From Notospermus geniculatus (lineage: Eukaryota > Nemertea > Pilidiophora > Heteronemertea > Lineidae): DNA of 64,000 nucleotides. The notes beneath the pieces were generated by a model, which did not search any database, was not told the DNA's origin, and saw only the letters and a program-made list of their open reading frames with translations. Positions 1 to 15,806 of the stretch are shown here, piece by piece (positions within the stretch are counted from its first letter, which is position 1; each line of letters begins with the position of its first letter). Location: assembly GCA_002633025.1 (NCBI GenBank), contig NMRB01000486.1, positions 264,019 to 328,018 of the forward strand, in the 5' to 3' direction. The translations under genes and the position numbers were made by a program.

Positions 1-161
1 AAATTTGACAATTTCTAGTGCTTTAGATGCATTTTCCTGGCATCTGAGAGCAAAATACTCAATTTTTTAGCTGATTAATTTTTTTCTTGCTAAAAAAATC
101 ATTGCTCTGCCAAAAATAGGGGGAGGGCATACGCTCCCCACACCCCATGGATCCGGGCCTG
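1..161. mobile_element. Right part of a 'ggatccgggcctg'-ended non-autonomous element
   Basis: This is the right-hand part of an element seen complete at 21782-22043, where it starts CAGGGCCGGATGCAGG and ends CTGGATCCGGGCCTG. It has a G-run and C-run interior and no coding sequence. Related G/C-run pieces with GGATCC ends occur at 13346-13487 and about 14729-14967. Confidence 0.6.
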
Positions 162-587
162 TCATCCACCTTAATATTTCAATAAAAAAATTAGAAAGAT
201 AGATGGCTTCAAGATAAAATTGAATGTCCTACTAGTTTCCATATGTCTTCAGTGAGGACTTCATCAACCTGTTGGCACTGATGTAACTGTTTCACCAGGT
301 CGGGTTACGTTGACACCTACAGTAGGTTTCCCCCAAACCTGGGCAGTCACGGCCAGACAGATGCTTCACCTCACCACTTGTCCTGGGAAGATTCCGGCGT
401 GGAGAGCTGATTAGAAATAAAAGGATTCTTGTATAACATGCTATCTAATGATAGTTGTCACCAGAAAAGAAGAGGACACCTCCCTATGACCTCTCTAATC
501 AGGACACCTCTCAATTAAGGAGAGCATCTGTCAGTCACTAAGGTGTGCTTAATAGAGAGGTTCCACTGTATTTCTGATATCACTTAC

Positions 588-631
588 CAAGGTTACTGGC
601 TTCATCAGTTCTGGGAATGTCCTTCAACATC
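588..631 (-). other. Candidate 44-bp exon (copy in left duplication)
   Basis: On the minus strand a pyrimidine-rich tract ending TTTCCAG precedes the segment and GTAAGT follows it. One frame reads MLKDIPRTDEASNL. The partner at 22980-23023 has the same borders and reads MLKDIPRIDEAIDL. Conservation of both splice sites in the two duplicates is the main support. No protein family is recognised, and no neighbouring exon can be joined with confidence. Confidence 0.3.
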
Positions 632-1113
632 CTGGAAAGAAATCAGACATTAGGCATCAGGCATTGAGATCCCAAGTTTTATTTTCGAGATTTTTTGCAG
701 ACACAATGCCAATAGCCATGCCACTGATGACGTCATTGTGTTCCCTATGTTCTGCTTCTGAGAAGCAAATGAATGATGGGCAATGTTGACACGCATGCAC
801 AGTGGAAGTCAGCATCTATATGAATACAAAGAAGACAGTGTCCGAGTCTGCCACGCAAAAGAAAACAGACAAGACAGCAACGCTGATGCCATCTGTGATC
901 TCTTGATGTATTCAGATAATTAGCTCCTCAACATCTGTGAGTTTTTGTCAACACAAAACTAAGGGCTCTGATGTAAATAAGAATAATTTGGTGTTGCAAC
1001 ACCACAAACAGGCAAGGTGGAAAGGGCAAAGTTCATTTTTGTGTGTTTTTACTTTACTGTCAAGTCTCCTCAACATCAACCCATTATCATTATTTGCCCT
1101 CAAATAAGTCTGG

Positions 1114-1799
1114 TGGGAGCTCACAATCAGAGGAAAATGTTCGGCCGAGGTTTACACAGTGGCGCCACGTGCGTTGATAAATTGCAACGACAGCTGTCAC
1201 TTTCACATGGAATATCTACCCTGTATTCGATTTATGGTCGGATGTTGAATTGAAACAGCAACTAGTTTTCATCAACGTTTTTTTATCATTTCCGTTGCTT
1301 TTACAGTGAGAATAGCTCCACCTGCAGTGGATTGGGAGGCAGACGTTATCTACAAGTACAGAACCATTATACGTATCAGCATACATTTGGTTGGACCAGA
1401 GGTCATTTACAATCGTCTTGAGTTAGGAAGATCACGATTTTTTTCTAAAATCACCACGAATCCCACAAAAGTGGTCACCCAGCATTTATGTCCTGTACGA
1501 TAAGGCCAGGGCTTAAAAGATTAACAGCCTAAATGGGCACATGCCATCATATATGAGAATACCATGAACCCTGCGAGGTAAATATCAATAGCCCTTGTTA
1601 GTAAAAAGGTAAATAATGTAAAGCACGTTCTAAAGAGTACGGGTTCAACTCAACTAAATAATATATCCTACTTGCTGTGGTTTGTGCTGCGCATATTTCT
1701 GTTGGCGAAATTTGCGCCTTTTTTCTGTATAAGCATTTCGCGTGACAAACATTTTCTCGGTTGTCAAGAAATATAAGTTATATAAGGAAAGTAAAACAG
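1114..1799. other. Non-coding stretch, no feature recognised
   Basis: Only short reading frames occur and none resembles a known protein. There is no clear repeat border or RNA gene. Confidence 0.5.
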
Positions 1800-2105
1800 G
1801 TAGGAGCAGTCAGCCGCGCTTGTTACCAAAAGATGGCAGATATAGTTCTAGCGGAGCAGGGGCCATATTCACGAAGCCTTCGCAACTTTGCCTGCACGCA
1901 AATCTATTGTAAGGCAATCAGTGAACAATAGGGCATGTACAGCCAAACAATAGACTTGCATTCACGCAAAGTTGCGAAGGCTTCGTGAATATGGCCCCTT
2001 GACCACAAAATAAAATGTTCTTGATTGGTGCTCAATCAAGCATGAATGGGTCCGCCAGGCATTGAATTGGGCCGTAGTTACACCTATTGGTCAACTGACT
2101 GTCGT
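1800..2105. mobile_element. MITE of the 'taggagcagtcagc' family, interrupted by a fold-back element
   Basis: The left end TAGGAGCAGTCAGCCGCGC and the interior GGGTCCGC..GGTCAACT match the cleaner copy at 28052-28224 and the fragments at 57872-58532. The element is split by the fold-back element at 1859-1998. Confidence 0.6.
1859..1998. mobile_element. Fold-back element, 140 bp, ends GGGGCCATATTCACGAAG
   Basis: The left arm GGGGCCATATTCACGAAGCC is matched inverted at 1979-1998, and the arms extend to about 50 bp with a short loop. It has no coding sequence. It belongs to a set of similar palindromes with GGGCC ends in the window (6450, 23537-23868, 37237, 43800, 53888). Confidence 0.75.
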
Positions 2106-3359
2106 GTCCACCACTGACGGTCGATTTTATAGATGCCAAGCTGAACAATAGACTCCAATGGAAATGGAACAATAGAAAAATCCGATACAATACTCAAGAC
2201 AACAATAGAAAAGCTGAAGATGATTTTGAAGTGTACTCTCACATTTTTATAGTCACTAATACTAAAAGATTGAATTTATAGGACTGATATTGCGGACGAG
2301 TCATATTCAAGTCCCNGACGATCGAGGAGCTACATCTGACGAGAAAATGTGACACTAGTGGTTTATCTCTCCCCTTAGAATTCGCAGTATCATAAAGGAA
2401 TCCTTTATGGTACTGTCTACCAATGTATCACACCAGTGGGAAGAAGTGAGAACTTGTCCATTTTCATTTTTAAAAGGAACTGAACAGTTTGTAAATTCAA
2501 ATGCATGGCAAAGGTGAATGTTCCACGAGAAGGCAAAGAGGGAGCGGAAGGTTCAATTATGATGCTGTTACGAAACTGACTATAACAATAGTTGCATATG
2601 TATTACTTTGGCGGCGTAGGTGATATTATTCGTCTAAATCAACAAACATAATGCGTGCCAATACGTAGCCTCAGGTAATCAATAGTTATTGTAGCATAAT
2701 TGGATGATAATTAATAATTCACTAATGTTTACACTTGCTTGTAATGTTCAAAGAAAATAAGGTGGGAATTATACGGAAGTTAATTAACGAAGTGACTTTG
2801 ATGAAGAAACGCCATCTTATCAAAAGCACAACCCATGTCTGACGGGTTAAAGGTCGCATCCCAAGCTTCTGCAGACACCGATGTAGATGGCACTGTACGT
2901 ACATATTGCGTCTTTAACCATTTCAGTGCCTACCTCCGGGAGCCTGGGATAAAAACGTGTCTTCATCCGCCTGCCCCCCCCCCCCTTATTGGGGTCTACC
3001 GAGTTACCACTCAACTCATTTACAGACCAAATGTCACGAACGCCATCTGACAGGCTATTGGAGAAACCAGTGAGCATATACATTTCCTGATGAAGGGAGC
3101 GACTGTTCTATAAGAGGTCCTGATAGTGATACCCTGAGGATGGTATTTTCAATTTATTTTTTCGATCGAACAGCTCACAGTTCGCAATATTGCTGTGAAG
3201 AGATGGCAAAACTGTCTAGTACAATGCCTACTCGGCGAGTGTAGAAATACTATGTCATGCCATTCCGCGTGCACACAATGTCGTGACACACACACAGTGC
3301 ATGTTTGGTAATTTTTGGCACGTACTCTTTATTCTGATCTGGCCTGGATGTGTCATATA
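2106..3359. other. Non-coding stretch with one single-base N
   Basis: No convincing gene is seen. An ambiguous base lies at 2316, probably a contig join. Overlapping short open frames at 2835-3083 on both strands are unsupported. A C-run lies at about 2974-2986. Confidence 0.5.
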
Positions 3360-3938
3360 ATAATTTATTTTATTTTTATTTACATGCACATGTATTGATT
3401 ATTTATTTATGTTGAGAAATGGGCGCCGTCGCAGATGAATTAGCTGTCACCGCATGGAAAATAGCATTACCTACACGCAAGAGAGGAACGCAAAGCAACT
3501 GACGAGGTACACTGTTGTCAAAAATCAGGTCTAATGAGGCCGAGGCGGGGAATAATGCATGACAGATGAGTAGTTTTGAGAGTTTTCTGTGTGGGCTGTG
3601 ATGGGTGAAACTCGTGAACAAATATGATTCTTCAGTTTGTAAGCAAATATTCTATAGATATCCAAATAAAACACAGTGACAGTCCAGTAGAGTTGGGCGT
3701 CAACACTTAAAGCGAAATGTGCAGGAGTTTGAGTTTTCTAAAAAGCATGTATTGTTCAATCAAGCAAAAAGGATCGAATTACATGTAAAGGTCACAACAT
3801 GAATTCATTAATCAAAGATTCGCGGGTCCTAAATTGTAGGTTGATACTTGAATTTATATTGGCACATGATGTCCTGGCTTGTGAATAAATTGGCCCTGGT
3901 CTTTCTGTCAAATGCCCATGGTCTTCGCAGTGGCAGTG

Positions 3939-5318
<1,380 letters not shown>

Positions 5319-5483
5319 GTTTGAAGTTACCGTACATGTATTGTCCACACATACTGGTGTTGGTTCCGCGTTACTGCGTTTGCCCCACCTTTGTTTTGAA
5401 AAACAACTTATCGCGAAACGAAAACAGAAATAATCTCAATAGTGCCTTGAAGGGCATTTCAAAAGGGGAATTGAGAATATTAA

Positions 5484-5532
5484 AGCGGATTGTTTGCGTC
5501 TGTCCAAAGAACCAAAAATAATAAAACAACCT
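5484..5532. mobile_element. 49-bp left-end fragment of a TTAA-flanked element
   Basis: After TTAA at 5480-5483 the sequence AGCGGATTGTTTGCG and the bases up to AAAACAAC match the left part of the complete element at 33126-33267. The right end is missing. Copy B lacks this fragment at the equivalent place, so it arrived after, or was lost after, the A/B duplication. Confidence 0.6.
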
Positions 5533-5549
5533 TTAGGGCTTTCGGCAGA

Positions 5550-6110
5550 AGCAAGATTTTGTCACTCTTCTTATCTGTAATTCTTGACACTTTGAGAAAA
5601 GACAGGGTCTGTTCTCTATTCTTCAGTTCTTGTGTCTTGTCGACAGGTTTGACATGTATTATCACTTTCTTTCTGTTCTTGTTTCTTGTGCCTTTAGCAA
5701 ACAGAGTCTATCATTTTCCTCCTGTTGTTACATGTATGTCTTGTGCTTTTAGTATTAATTGGGATCTACATGTACATGTATTTTCACTTTCCTTCTATTC
5801 TTGTGTCTTGTGCTTTTAACAACAGGATCTATTATCACTTTCCTTTTGTTATGTCTTCACTTTTAGTAAAATTAGGATATATTATTACTTTCCTTCTGTT
5901 CTTGTGTCTTTGCTTTACATGATCTACACTTTCCTACATTCCTTCTGTTCTTGTGTTTTGTGCTCAGCAAAAAACACAAGATCGTGATCTTTAACTTTCC
6001 TTCTGTTCATACTCTTAAATGATCTATTATTACTTACTTTCCTTTTGTTATGCTTTCAAATGATTTACATGTATTTTCGCTTTCCTTCTGTTTTTGTGTC
6101 TAGTCATGTT
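5550..6110. repeat. Minisatellite-like array upstream of HINT copy A (about 55-bp unit)
   Basis: Units resemble CTTTCCTTCTGTTCTTGTGT followed by CTTGTGCTTTTAGTAAAA and CAGGATCTATTATCA. About nine or ten degenerate units are visible. The array is longer at 11555-12570. It lies 5' of the gene on its coding strand, so it may be promoter-proximal; no function is known. Confidence 0.8.
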
Positions 6111-6449
6111 TTTATATGGACTTTGATCGCGCGCGCGGTTACGAAATTTTAGAACACAGACAAACTCAGACACACATTGAATGGTTATTAGACAAAATTT
6201 GACTAATATGACGTTATTTGACTATTTATTTTATTTTTATTTACATGTACATGTATTGATCATTTATTTATATTGAGAAATGGGCGACGTCGCAGATGAA
6301 TTACAGCTGTCACCACATGGAAAATAGTATTACATGTATCTATATGCCTACGAAAGGGACGGAGAACGCAAGATGACAAGGACTGTTTAATACATGTAGT
6401 TACATATAATAATCAGCCCGGGTTGATACTGAGACCAAATAAAACACCA

Positions 6450-7179
6450 GGCCCCGTATGCATAAAGGTGGAATAAGCTTATTCCAGGTTAATAGCTTCA
6501 CGTTATAACGTTAGAATAAGCTTATTCCACCTTTATGCATACCATCCTCTTGCAACAGGTCCTCTAAAACGCGCTCCCCTACTCGCACGTCCGAGGCCCT
6601 GTTGAAATTGGCGCCTTTTCGCTGTGGAACTAGCGACAGAAAATCTGTCGCTGAATACAACCAATCACAGCGAAGCTTCTATCCCGCCATGGTCACTCCC
6701 AAATATGGTGGTTTCAAACATTCCTCGATTCGCTGACAAACTCGCTGGATTTTTTAATATTCCTGAATTAACTTCGCGTCAAAATGATTCTCTCGGATTA
6801 TCTGGATAACAAGTAAGTATCGACGGGTTCAAAACACGAAGGTATGATCCATCCAGTTCATGTGTTTGGGGCAGCTATCATTCCGACAGCATGCATAAAT
6901 TATGGAATGAGATACATTGCTATGAAACTGGTACCCGGTAACTCATAACACCAGATATATGTGCATACGTTGCAGCACTAGGCGCGATGTCTGCCCATTA
7001 CATCAAGTGGCGATCCCCCACTGCATTGCATGGTTTATTCGTGAATTACCAGTTGGCGAGTACACATGAGGGAACAGCCCTCTTCCCCACCGAAACGGGG
7101 TGGGTTTCCCCAGGGCATTGTAACGCGCTATGCAGAGTGGAAATGCCCTGGGTTCCCAGGATGTATGCATACGGGCCCA
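6450..7179. mobile_element. Insertion in unit B bounded by GGCCCC GTATGCAT inverted ends
   Basis: The left end GCCCCGTATGCATAAAGG and the right end GTATGCATACGGGCCC are inverted matches. Unit A lacks this block: its flanks read AAATAAAACAC and AGTAGAGTTGG without it. A smaller palindrome fills the left part (about 6456-6542, arms GTATGCATAAAGGTGGAATA). The block may be one composite element or a fold-back element plus adjoining sequence. No transposase frame is present. Confidence 0.55.
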
Positions 7180-7461
7180 GGGTAATACCCAGTACAGTTG
7201 GACGTCAAGACTTAAAGAGAAATGTGCCGGAGTTTGAGTTTTCTAAAAAGCATTTGTTTTGTTCAATCAAGCAAAAAGCATCTTATTACACGTAAAGGTC
7301 ACAACATGAATTAATTAATCAAGATTCGCAGGTCCTAAATTGTAGGTTGATAGGCCTACTCGGAATATACATGTAATGTATATGGACGCATGATGTCATG
7401 GCTTGTGAATAAATTGGTCTGATGTTTCTGTCAAATGCCCATCGTTTTCGCAGTTGTAGAG

Positions 7462-9267
<1,806 letters not shown>

Positions 9268-10123
9268 GTTTGAAGTTAAATGTATTATCCCGGTGTATTG
9301 TCCAGCCACTGGTGTTGGGTCCGCGTTTTACTGCGATTGCCCAACCTTTGTTCATGAAAAACAACCTTATATCGCGAATCGAAAACAGTAATAATCTCAA
9401 TAATGCCTTGAACAGCATTTCAAAAGAGGAATTGAGAATATTACATGTAACTGCAGGAAACAAATTTTATTGCATGTCTCAAATCCTAAAAGGGAACTAT
9501 TTTTCGCATGGATACAGCTAAATGGTTGTGATATCCCAATGTGCCCAGCTAGTTTCTGTTTCCATATTATATCGATACATGTGAACCCTACAACGAACCT
9601 TTCGATCACGTAAGTCCAAGTCAACTGTTTAATTAGCGACTTCCGGCAAGGCTCCGTATCGTCGATCCGTATCACGTATGACGTATCGAGCTAATGCATT
9701 TTCTATTGAAGTCATTATACCAATGCATGTACAACGTATGTCATGGTTGGGCAAACGGTGGGACTTCCCTAGGCCCCTTTTGGACCTGGGTCCTGACGTC
9801 ATCCACATTACCTGGCAGGGTTGACAAGCAAGCTCCCAATTCTGCTTATATTTTGTATAGCCTTTTGGATGAAATTCCACATTTGGTTACAAGATGGCAA
9901 AAATTACCGGTATGCCAATGCTGTTCTCCAATCAACTCTAATCGCAGGCCAGACATACAGAATACATGAAGAAATAGAACAGGGAAAGTCCTTAGTCCCG
10001 ACGAACATGAAACAGTCTCTGGATACAAATCGATAAGGACGATACCTGTAATTCTCGGAGGAAAGGCTCAGAGGAAAGTCGCTGAAGAAAGCCATGGTGG
10101 AAAGTCTCACGAATAAAGGACTG

Positions 10124-10233
10124 GACATCCTCCCAGAGTAGGGGTTTTTACCTCGCTCCTCGTCATCCACTCACTTTGTGTGCAAGTGTATATGAAGAGG
10201 AGCGAGACCAAAGCCCTGCTATGGGAGGATGTC
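10124..10233. mobile_element. Fold-back element, 110 bp
   Basis: The left arm GACATCCTCCCAGAGTAGGG is matched inverted by CCCTGCTATGGGAGGATGTC, and the arms continue through ACCTCGCTCCTC / GAGGAGCGAG. It lies in the stretch of unit B that has no match in unit A. Confidence 0.75.
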
Positions 10234-11550
10234 TTTTAAATACCCCCCTCACCCATGGATTTGGACACATCGCGTCATGAAGCTGCAGCAGACGGAAATA
10301 GCATGCCCCACACCAAAACAAGCTGCAACTTTACTGCAAAGAAAAAAAGAGTGATTTGCATCACTTAACAAATAAGAGCTACAGATAAATCTCCAAAACG
10401 TACACCATAGAAAACCCATCACGACTAATAAAATCCAACCCAAAGCTCGAAATAGATGATCGCGAGTGGTGCTGCCCTCTACGAAGAGTATATCAAACCA
10501 AGGTACCTTGTGGTACACACTCAACGCGAATGAAGCAAATACACAGACTAATTGCGAATGAAATGTACGGAAAATCATGTTGTGTACTCTACCCAACATG
10601 GGGGAGGTTATGTCCTCAGGGCCAAGTGTTGGTGTGCTTGGACTGCAGGCCCCTGGCAATGTACATAATAGTCCTGCGCCAGTATGCGCACGCCCTGAGC
10701 GAAACGGGCCTACTGGGTCTTTACTAGTACAAGTATACTGACGTTTCAGATTTTGAAGTCTTGTCTAAAAAGTGAATGTTGTCGCAAGAAAACTCTATAA
10801 CAGGAGAATGATATATATATATGCCGTGGAGAATGCCTTACTAACGCCCCTGATGCTAACGTCCCTGTATCTTCTGTGAGAGTGGGGAGTTGGATGATGA
10901 ATTTATCATCTTCTAAATACTAGTAGACTGATGCTCTCTTCATCAAGACAGTAGAAGGAAGTTTTTGCCAACGTTGGAGCCGAATGTTATCTCCTTTGTA
11001 AATATTATGAAGTCGGAATCAGAAGTAACACTGCGAAACTAAGCAGCATTTTTGTATAAAGCCAGAGAGAGGAGAGATGATGCGCATAATTTAGTGTTTC
11101 CTATGCGCTCATGCGCATGTGGGAGAGGTCCATCTACACATGTATCTCTCTCTCTCTCTATTCGATCGTATGTATATTCGGCGTTACAATTCACTGAGCC
11201 TTTGGTAACCATCTTTTTTGTAGGAAAAATGCTGTCAAATTTGTATGGGCCCGAGGCCTAAAATAAATGAAATGATATATCTAGAGATAGCCAGTGCATC
11301 TTTCAGAAGTTTCGTCTCTCCTCGCGACAAGCACACGAAGTCACAGTCCACCGACTGCGATATGCCCTTTTATTCATTTATTTAAGAAATCAGACGATGC
11401 GTGCTTGTACGCGAGTTGTTTCCTGAGCTACGTTTATTCGGACCCCTCCGAAGAAACTCCACTAAGTTACATGTAGTTACATTCCATCCCCACAGATGGT
11501 AGCAGCATCGATCACGTATTTTCGAAAGTGAAAGAAATGATAATCACTGT
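10234..11550. other. Non-coding stretch
   Basis: A 136-codon minus-strand open frame at 10249-10659 has no recognisable domain and lies among unmatched sequence. No repeat border is clear. Confidence 0.4.
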
Positions 11551-11554
11551 ACCT

Positions 11555-12570
11555 TTTAGTGCTTTCGGCAGAAGCAGGATCTTCTCTTCTTATCTGCAAT
11601 TCTTGACACTTTGAGAAAAAACAGGATCTGTTCTCTTTTCTTCCGTTCTTGTGTCTTGTGCTTTTGGTAAAAAACAGGATCGACATATATTATCACATTC
11701 CTTATGTTCTTGTTTCTTGTGCTTTTAGCAAAAACAGAATCTATCATTTTCCTTCTGTTGTTATGTCTTGTGCTTTTAGTAAAATTAGGATCTATTATCA
11801 CTTTTCCTTCTGTTCTTGTGTCTTGCGCTTTTAATAACAGGATCGATTATCACTTTCCTTCTGTTGTTATGTCATGTGCTTTTCGTAAATTCAGGATGTA
11901 ATCACTTTCGTTCTGTTCTTGTGTCTTATGCTTTACATGATCTATTACTATCATTTTCCTACTTTCCTTCTGTTCTTGTGTTTTGTGCTCAGCAAAAAAC
12001 ACAGGATCGCGACCTGTTATAACTTTGCATATGTTCTTGTGTCTCATGCTTTTACGTACGTGATCTATTATCACTTTCTTTCTGTTCTTGCGTCTTATGC
12101 TTTTACGAACATGATCATTTATCACTTTCCTTCTGTTCTTCTGTCTCATGCTTTTAAATGATCTATTATTACTTTCCTTCTGTTCTTGTTTCTTGTGCTT
12201 TTAATAAAAACAGGATGTGTTATCACCTTTCTTCTGTTTCCTGCAAAAAAGAACAGTTGCCTGCAAAAAAGAACGATCTGCAAAAAAAGTTCCCTGCAAA
12301 AAAGAACAGGATCTCGATCTGTTTCTTCTGTTCTTGTTCCTTGTGTTTTTAGTAAAAACAGGATCTATTTTCACTTTCCTTCCGTTCTTGTTCCTTGTGT
12401 TTTTAGTAAAAACAGGATCTGTAATATCACTTTCCTTCTATTCTTGTGCCTTGTGCTTTTACATGATCTATTATTACTTTCCTTCTGTACTTGTGTCTTG
12501 TCTTTTTAGCAAAAACAGGATCTGATAACTTTTCTTGTTCGTCTGTCTTGTGGTTTAAGCAAAGCAGGAT
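11555..12570. repeat. Minisatellite-like array upstream of HINT copy B (about 55-bp unit)
   Basis: This is the same unit as the array at 5550-6110 but roughly twice as long (about 18 degenerate units), with a CTGCAAAAAAGAAC sub-repeat at about 12240-12310. The open frames crossing it are the repeat read through, rich in Phe and Leu, not genes. Confidence 0.8.
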
Positions 12571-12893
12571 CTGTTGAACTCAACACTGCAACAAGGAGTG
12601 ACCAATACAGGTACGTCTGTCGATCTGTAAAGTGGAAGTTCCCTGCAAAAAAAGAAACGACAAAATGACACTCAGATAATATGGGCATATTACATAATGC
12701 ATGTCAGAGAACTCATCAGTCTACATTGAAACAGTAGCAGGAGCCAAGACACAACTTCGTTAACTGATGATATTGCCGTAAGATGGCAAAGCTGTCCACA
12801 AAGCCAGGGTCTAGCGAAATATTTTCCTCTGTGAAATATTGTAACGTACCGCGCCCCACGAGTAAACGCCAGAGGCAGCTCAGTCGATATAGT

Positions 12894-13267
12894 AATGAGG
12901 AACCCGCACACTAACGTCACAACGTGGCGCTGCGAGCGATGTGACCGAAATCTCTTTTTTCTAACGTTATTTCCATTTATTTCTGGCGTGAAAATAAACC
13001 ATTTGTGTTGGTCGCACGGCAGTAAAACTTACATCATCGTGTAGCAGATGAAATTTTCTTAAAAACTCATTCCTTTTTTTCTTAAAATTAAGAGATCCGA
13101 TAGCGATAAGGACAACGTCATTTGTGTCATTCTTCCTGTAGCAAAATGTACAGGCATTTTTTTCATGACGCAACGTCAACACCGAAAACAACGTCAATGA
13201 CGTCGTTTCGGTACAATCGCTCGCAGCGCCGACCTGTCGGGATAAACTGCAGGGCGGGTTCCTCATT
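12894..13267. mobile_element. TIR element, about 374 bp
   Basis: The ends AATGAGGAACCCGC and GCGGGTTCCTCATT are inverted matches. Just inside, GGCGCTGCGAGCGAT (12926) is matched inverted by ATCGCTCGCAGCGCC (ending 13231). There is no coding sequence. Confidence 0.7.
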
Positions 13268-13487
13268 GATTCATCATTCGTTCGCCTACCTTGAGCACCA
13301 TCTCGATTTAACGACCTCGCTTACTGCCATATTTGATATAGGCTACAGGGGCGGATCCAGGTTTCTGAATGGAGAGGGCGAGGACACAGCGCAAATACGG
13401 CGAGGGGAGTTCCGGGGCCTCCGCCGGAAAAATTGGAAAATTTAATGTTTTGAAAGGGGACTGGTGAGGTGCCCCCCCCCCCCCCCC

Positions 13488-13794
13488 NNNNNNNNNNNNN
13501 NNNNNNNNNNNNNNNNNNNNNNNNNNNNNNNNNNNNNNNNNNNNNNNNNNNNNNNNNNNNNNNNNNNNNNNNNNNNNNNNNNNNNNNNNNNNNNNNNNNN
13601 NNNNNNNNNNNNNNNNNNNNNNNNNNNNNNNNNNNNNNNNNNNNNNNNNNNNNNNNNNNNNNNNNNNNNNNNNNNNNNNNNNNNNNNNNNNNNNNNNNNN
13701 NNNNNNNNNNNNNNNNNNNNNNNNNNNNNNNNNNNNNNNNNNNNNNNNNNNNNNNNNNNNNNNNNNNNNNNNNNNNNNNNNNNNNNNNNNNNNN
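13488..13794. other. Assembly gap (307 N)
   Basis: A run of 307 ambiguous bases follows directly after a long C-run in a GGATCC-ended repeat. The homopolymer probably caused the gap. Confidence 0.99.
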
Positions 13795-14104
13795 AGTCCC
13801 ATATAAAATGCTTTACGACGAGTGACCAGTCTGCCACGGTTGTCATGGACGCTGACAGTGAACCAATCAGAAAATGTTTCATGTATTCCGTTAGTTACGC
13901 TAAACGCCCTCTAGTGGTAAATCGGCGGGGATCTGGCCATTGTAAGCAGTGTCTATGAACGACAGGTATGAGTGAGAAGACACTGCGCGAGGAGTGTACT
14001 ACAGCCGCGGTTTCCGACGAGCGGTGTGGGTTTTCACGGAGTTGCGCTTGCTCTCTCACGGCTTAATGCTATTACCCAACTAAAGACTGAGAGAAAATAT
14101 CGTC

Positions 14105-14410
14105 ATGTCCCACTAGCTGGGTTAATATAGGAACGCGGCTTTTTTCGTTAAAATACGTTTTTTGTACGCACTAATCTTTACATCCCATGGACAAATTGGT
14201 TGGATTAAATTGTCCTTGGTCAGATCAACCGTGGACCTGTTCTGCTAATTATAGCTCTACGTTCTATACTTGAACTGAGGTGATAATATCCCACGAGCTG
14301 GTTCAATAGGAACGTTATTTTCTTTCGTGAAATACACAAGGTTTCATCACGTCCCCAATGAATAAATTGGTTGGATTAAACTGTCTATGGTCCGAGAGAT
14401 GGATCTTTTC
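14105..14410. repeat. Two-copy tandem duplication, unit about 183 bp
   Basis: 14105-14240 and 14288-14410 share CATGTCCCAC.AGCTGG-like starts and the phrase AAATTGGTTGGATTAAA at matching positions, with moderate divergence. Confidence 0.65.
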
Positions 14411-14728
14411 CACTGTCGGTACAGGCAGCGTACAAGACGTCAGCACGCTTTCCGTGCCTAGCCTCTCACCACCATCGGAACAGTTATGCCATCCTGTTTA
14501 AGTCATCCCCCGGGCAATTAACTCTGATGAACGATGAGGAGATTGGAGCGATGTGTCACCGGCAAAGCTCGATTCTCACTGAGTGTGTAGTTTGATATGT
14601 TGCGGTGAGGAAAAGAACTGACGGTGTGGAGTCAGGGCAGCGAATGACTACGAAGAAGGGCTTAAGGTGTTTTGATTTTGCCCCGACCAAGCAAACGACT
14701 GGTCAGTATTATTTTGCCCTATATTTGC

Positions 14729-14967
14729 AGGCGCGGGGCTGCCGAAGGCGTCGTTGCCTGCGGTCGCCAACAGGGGGTCTGGGGGCCCCAGAATTTTTTT
14801 TAAATTTAGAAGGCCGTAGAAGCGATTTCCTGGCATCTCAGTATCAAAACAGAAGCTTTATTTTTACATGTTTTTTTATTATTGGCGCAAATCATTGAGA
14901 GAAAAAATTGGTGGTGGTTGACGGGGGGGGGGTCACGACCCCCCCCCCCCCTCTGGATCCGCACCTG
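14729..14967. mobile_element. Degenerate G/C-run element with GGATCC end
   Basis: It contains GCGGGGCTGCCGAAGGCGTC, CCTGGCATCTCAG and a G-run/C-run palindrome ending CTGGATCCGCACCTG. It resembles the element at 21782-22043. Confidence 0.5.
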
Positions 14968-15682
14968 ATTTGAAGTTGCATAACACGTCTTCAATATCCA
15001 AGGGAAATGAGGGATGGATGTCATCAAAAATTTATAAGGCGAGCTTATGAATTTTTGATGTCATTCAAGCAGAGGTCAAGCCCAGATTATCTGTGGAGGC
15101 TTGGCTTGCCCGATACCCAGCGATCAGTGACTTCTGCTGGGATTAATCTGTTGCTAATGGTAACTGGACGATCAGACGGACGCTTAGTGACATGCCATCA
15201 TTCATCGATGGTCATTATCAAACATTGAGGAATTATCTGGTATTAATGTGAAAACTGCAACTTCCCCTGACCAGATCCACTGCCACTCAACGTCCTGGAT
15301 CAACATCATGGTAAAGTACATTGGCAGCCAGCAGACGGATTACCACGTCGATATGTGGACAAAAGATCGTGAGATACATTGTATTACAGTCACATTGCGT
15401 AATACATGTACATGTACCACAACAATAAAGAGGAAACGACAGATACATGAACTTGTGAGATGTATTTTTCAAAATAATCATCCACGGCACGAATTGAAGT
15501 CACTGACTTTACATGTACATTATTTTTAAAGCCAAAAGTCGGGGTAAAATGTGCTGTTCCAAATGAGAGCTTCCCGCGCAAGTTGACCCTCTATGGACTA
15601 TTCAACTATTCAACCATAGAAAATTATGGGTGGTTGTTTGTGTTACTGGTTTCGGGGAGAGTGATATGAAAACCAACAATAG

Positions 15683-15806
15683 GGAGTTTAAGAGATCACA
15701 CGCTAACGATAACATTTACGTTAACACTATTTTTGTACATGGAATACATGCAAGAAATAGCGTTAACGTAAGCGTTATCGTTAGCGTGTGATGTCTTTAA
15801 CTCTCT
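15683..15806. mobile_element. Fold-back element, 124 bp
   Basis: The left arm ATCACACGCTAACGATAAC is matched inverted by GTTATCGTTAGCGTGTGAT. The arms extend to about 45 bp with a short loop. Confidence 0.8.

Larger units (their letters stand above)
1..1113. repeat. Left copy of a large direct duplication (partner 21782-23524)
   Basis: Long stretches of this interval recur in the same orientation at 21881-23524 with scattered substitutions and indels. Similarity stops at about 1113 and 23524. The window begins inside the copy, so the true left edge is outside. The second copy has about 600 bp of extra or diverged sequence at 22355-22960 where this copy has about 100 bp. A 44-bp minus-strand segment at 588-631 with splice-like borders is conserved in both copies. 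Confidence 0.85.

Noticed and set aside
10249-10659. 136-codon minus-strand frame
   Set aside because: No recognisable domain, no splice context, and it lies in unmatched non-coding sequence; probably chance.
11649-12525. Many overlapping open frames rich in Phe, Leu and Val
   Set aside because: They are the 55-bp minisatellite array read in several frames, not genes.
13308-13958. Several long open frames across 13308-13958
   Set aside because: They run through the 307-base N gap and exist only because N codons cannot stop translation.
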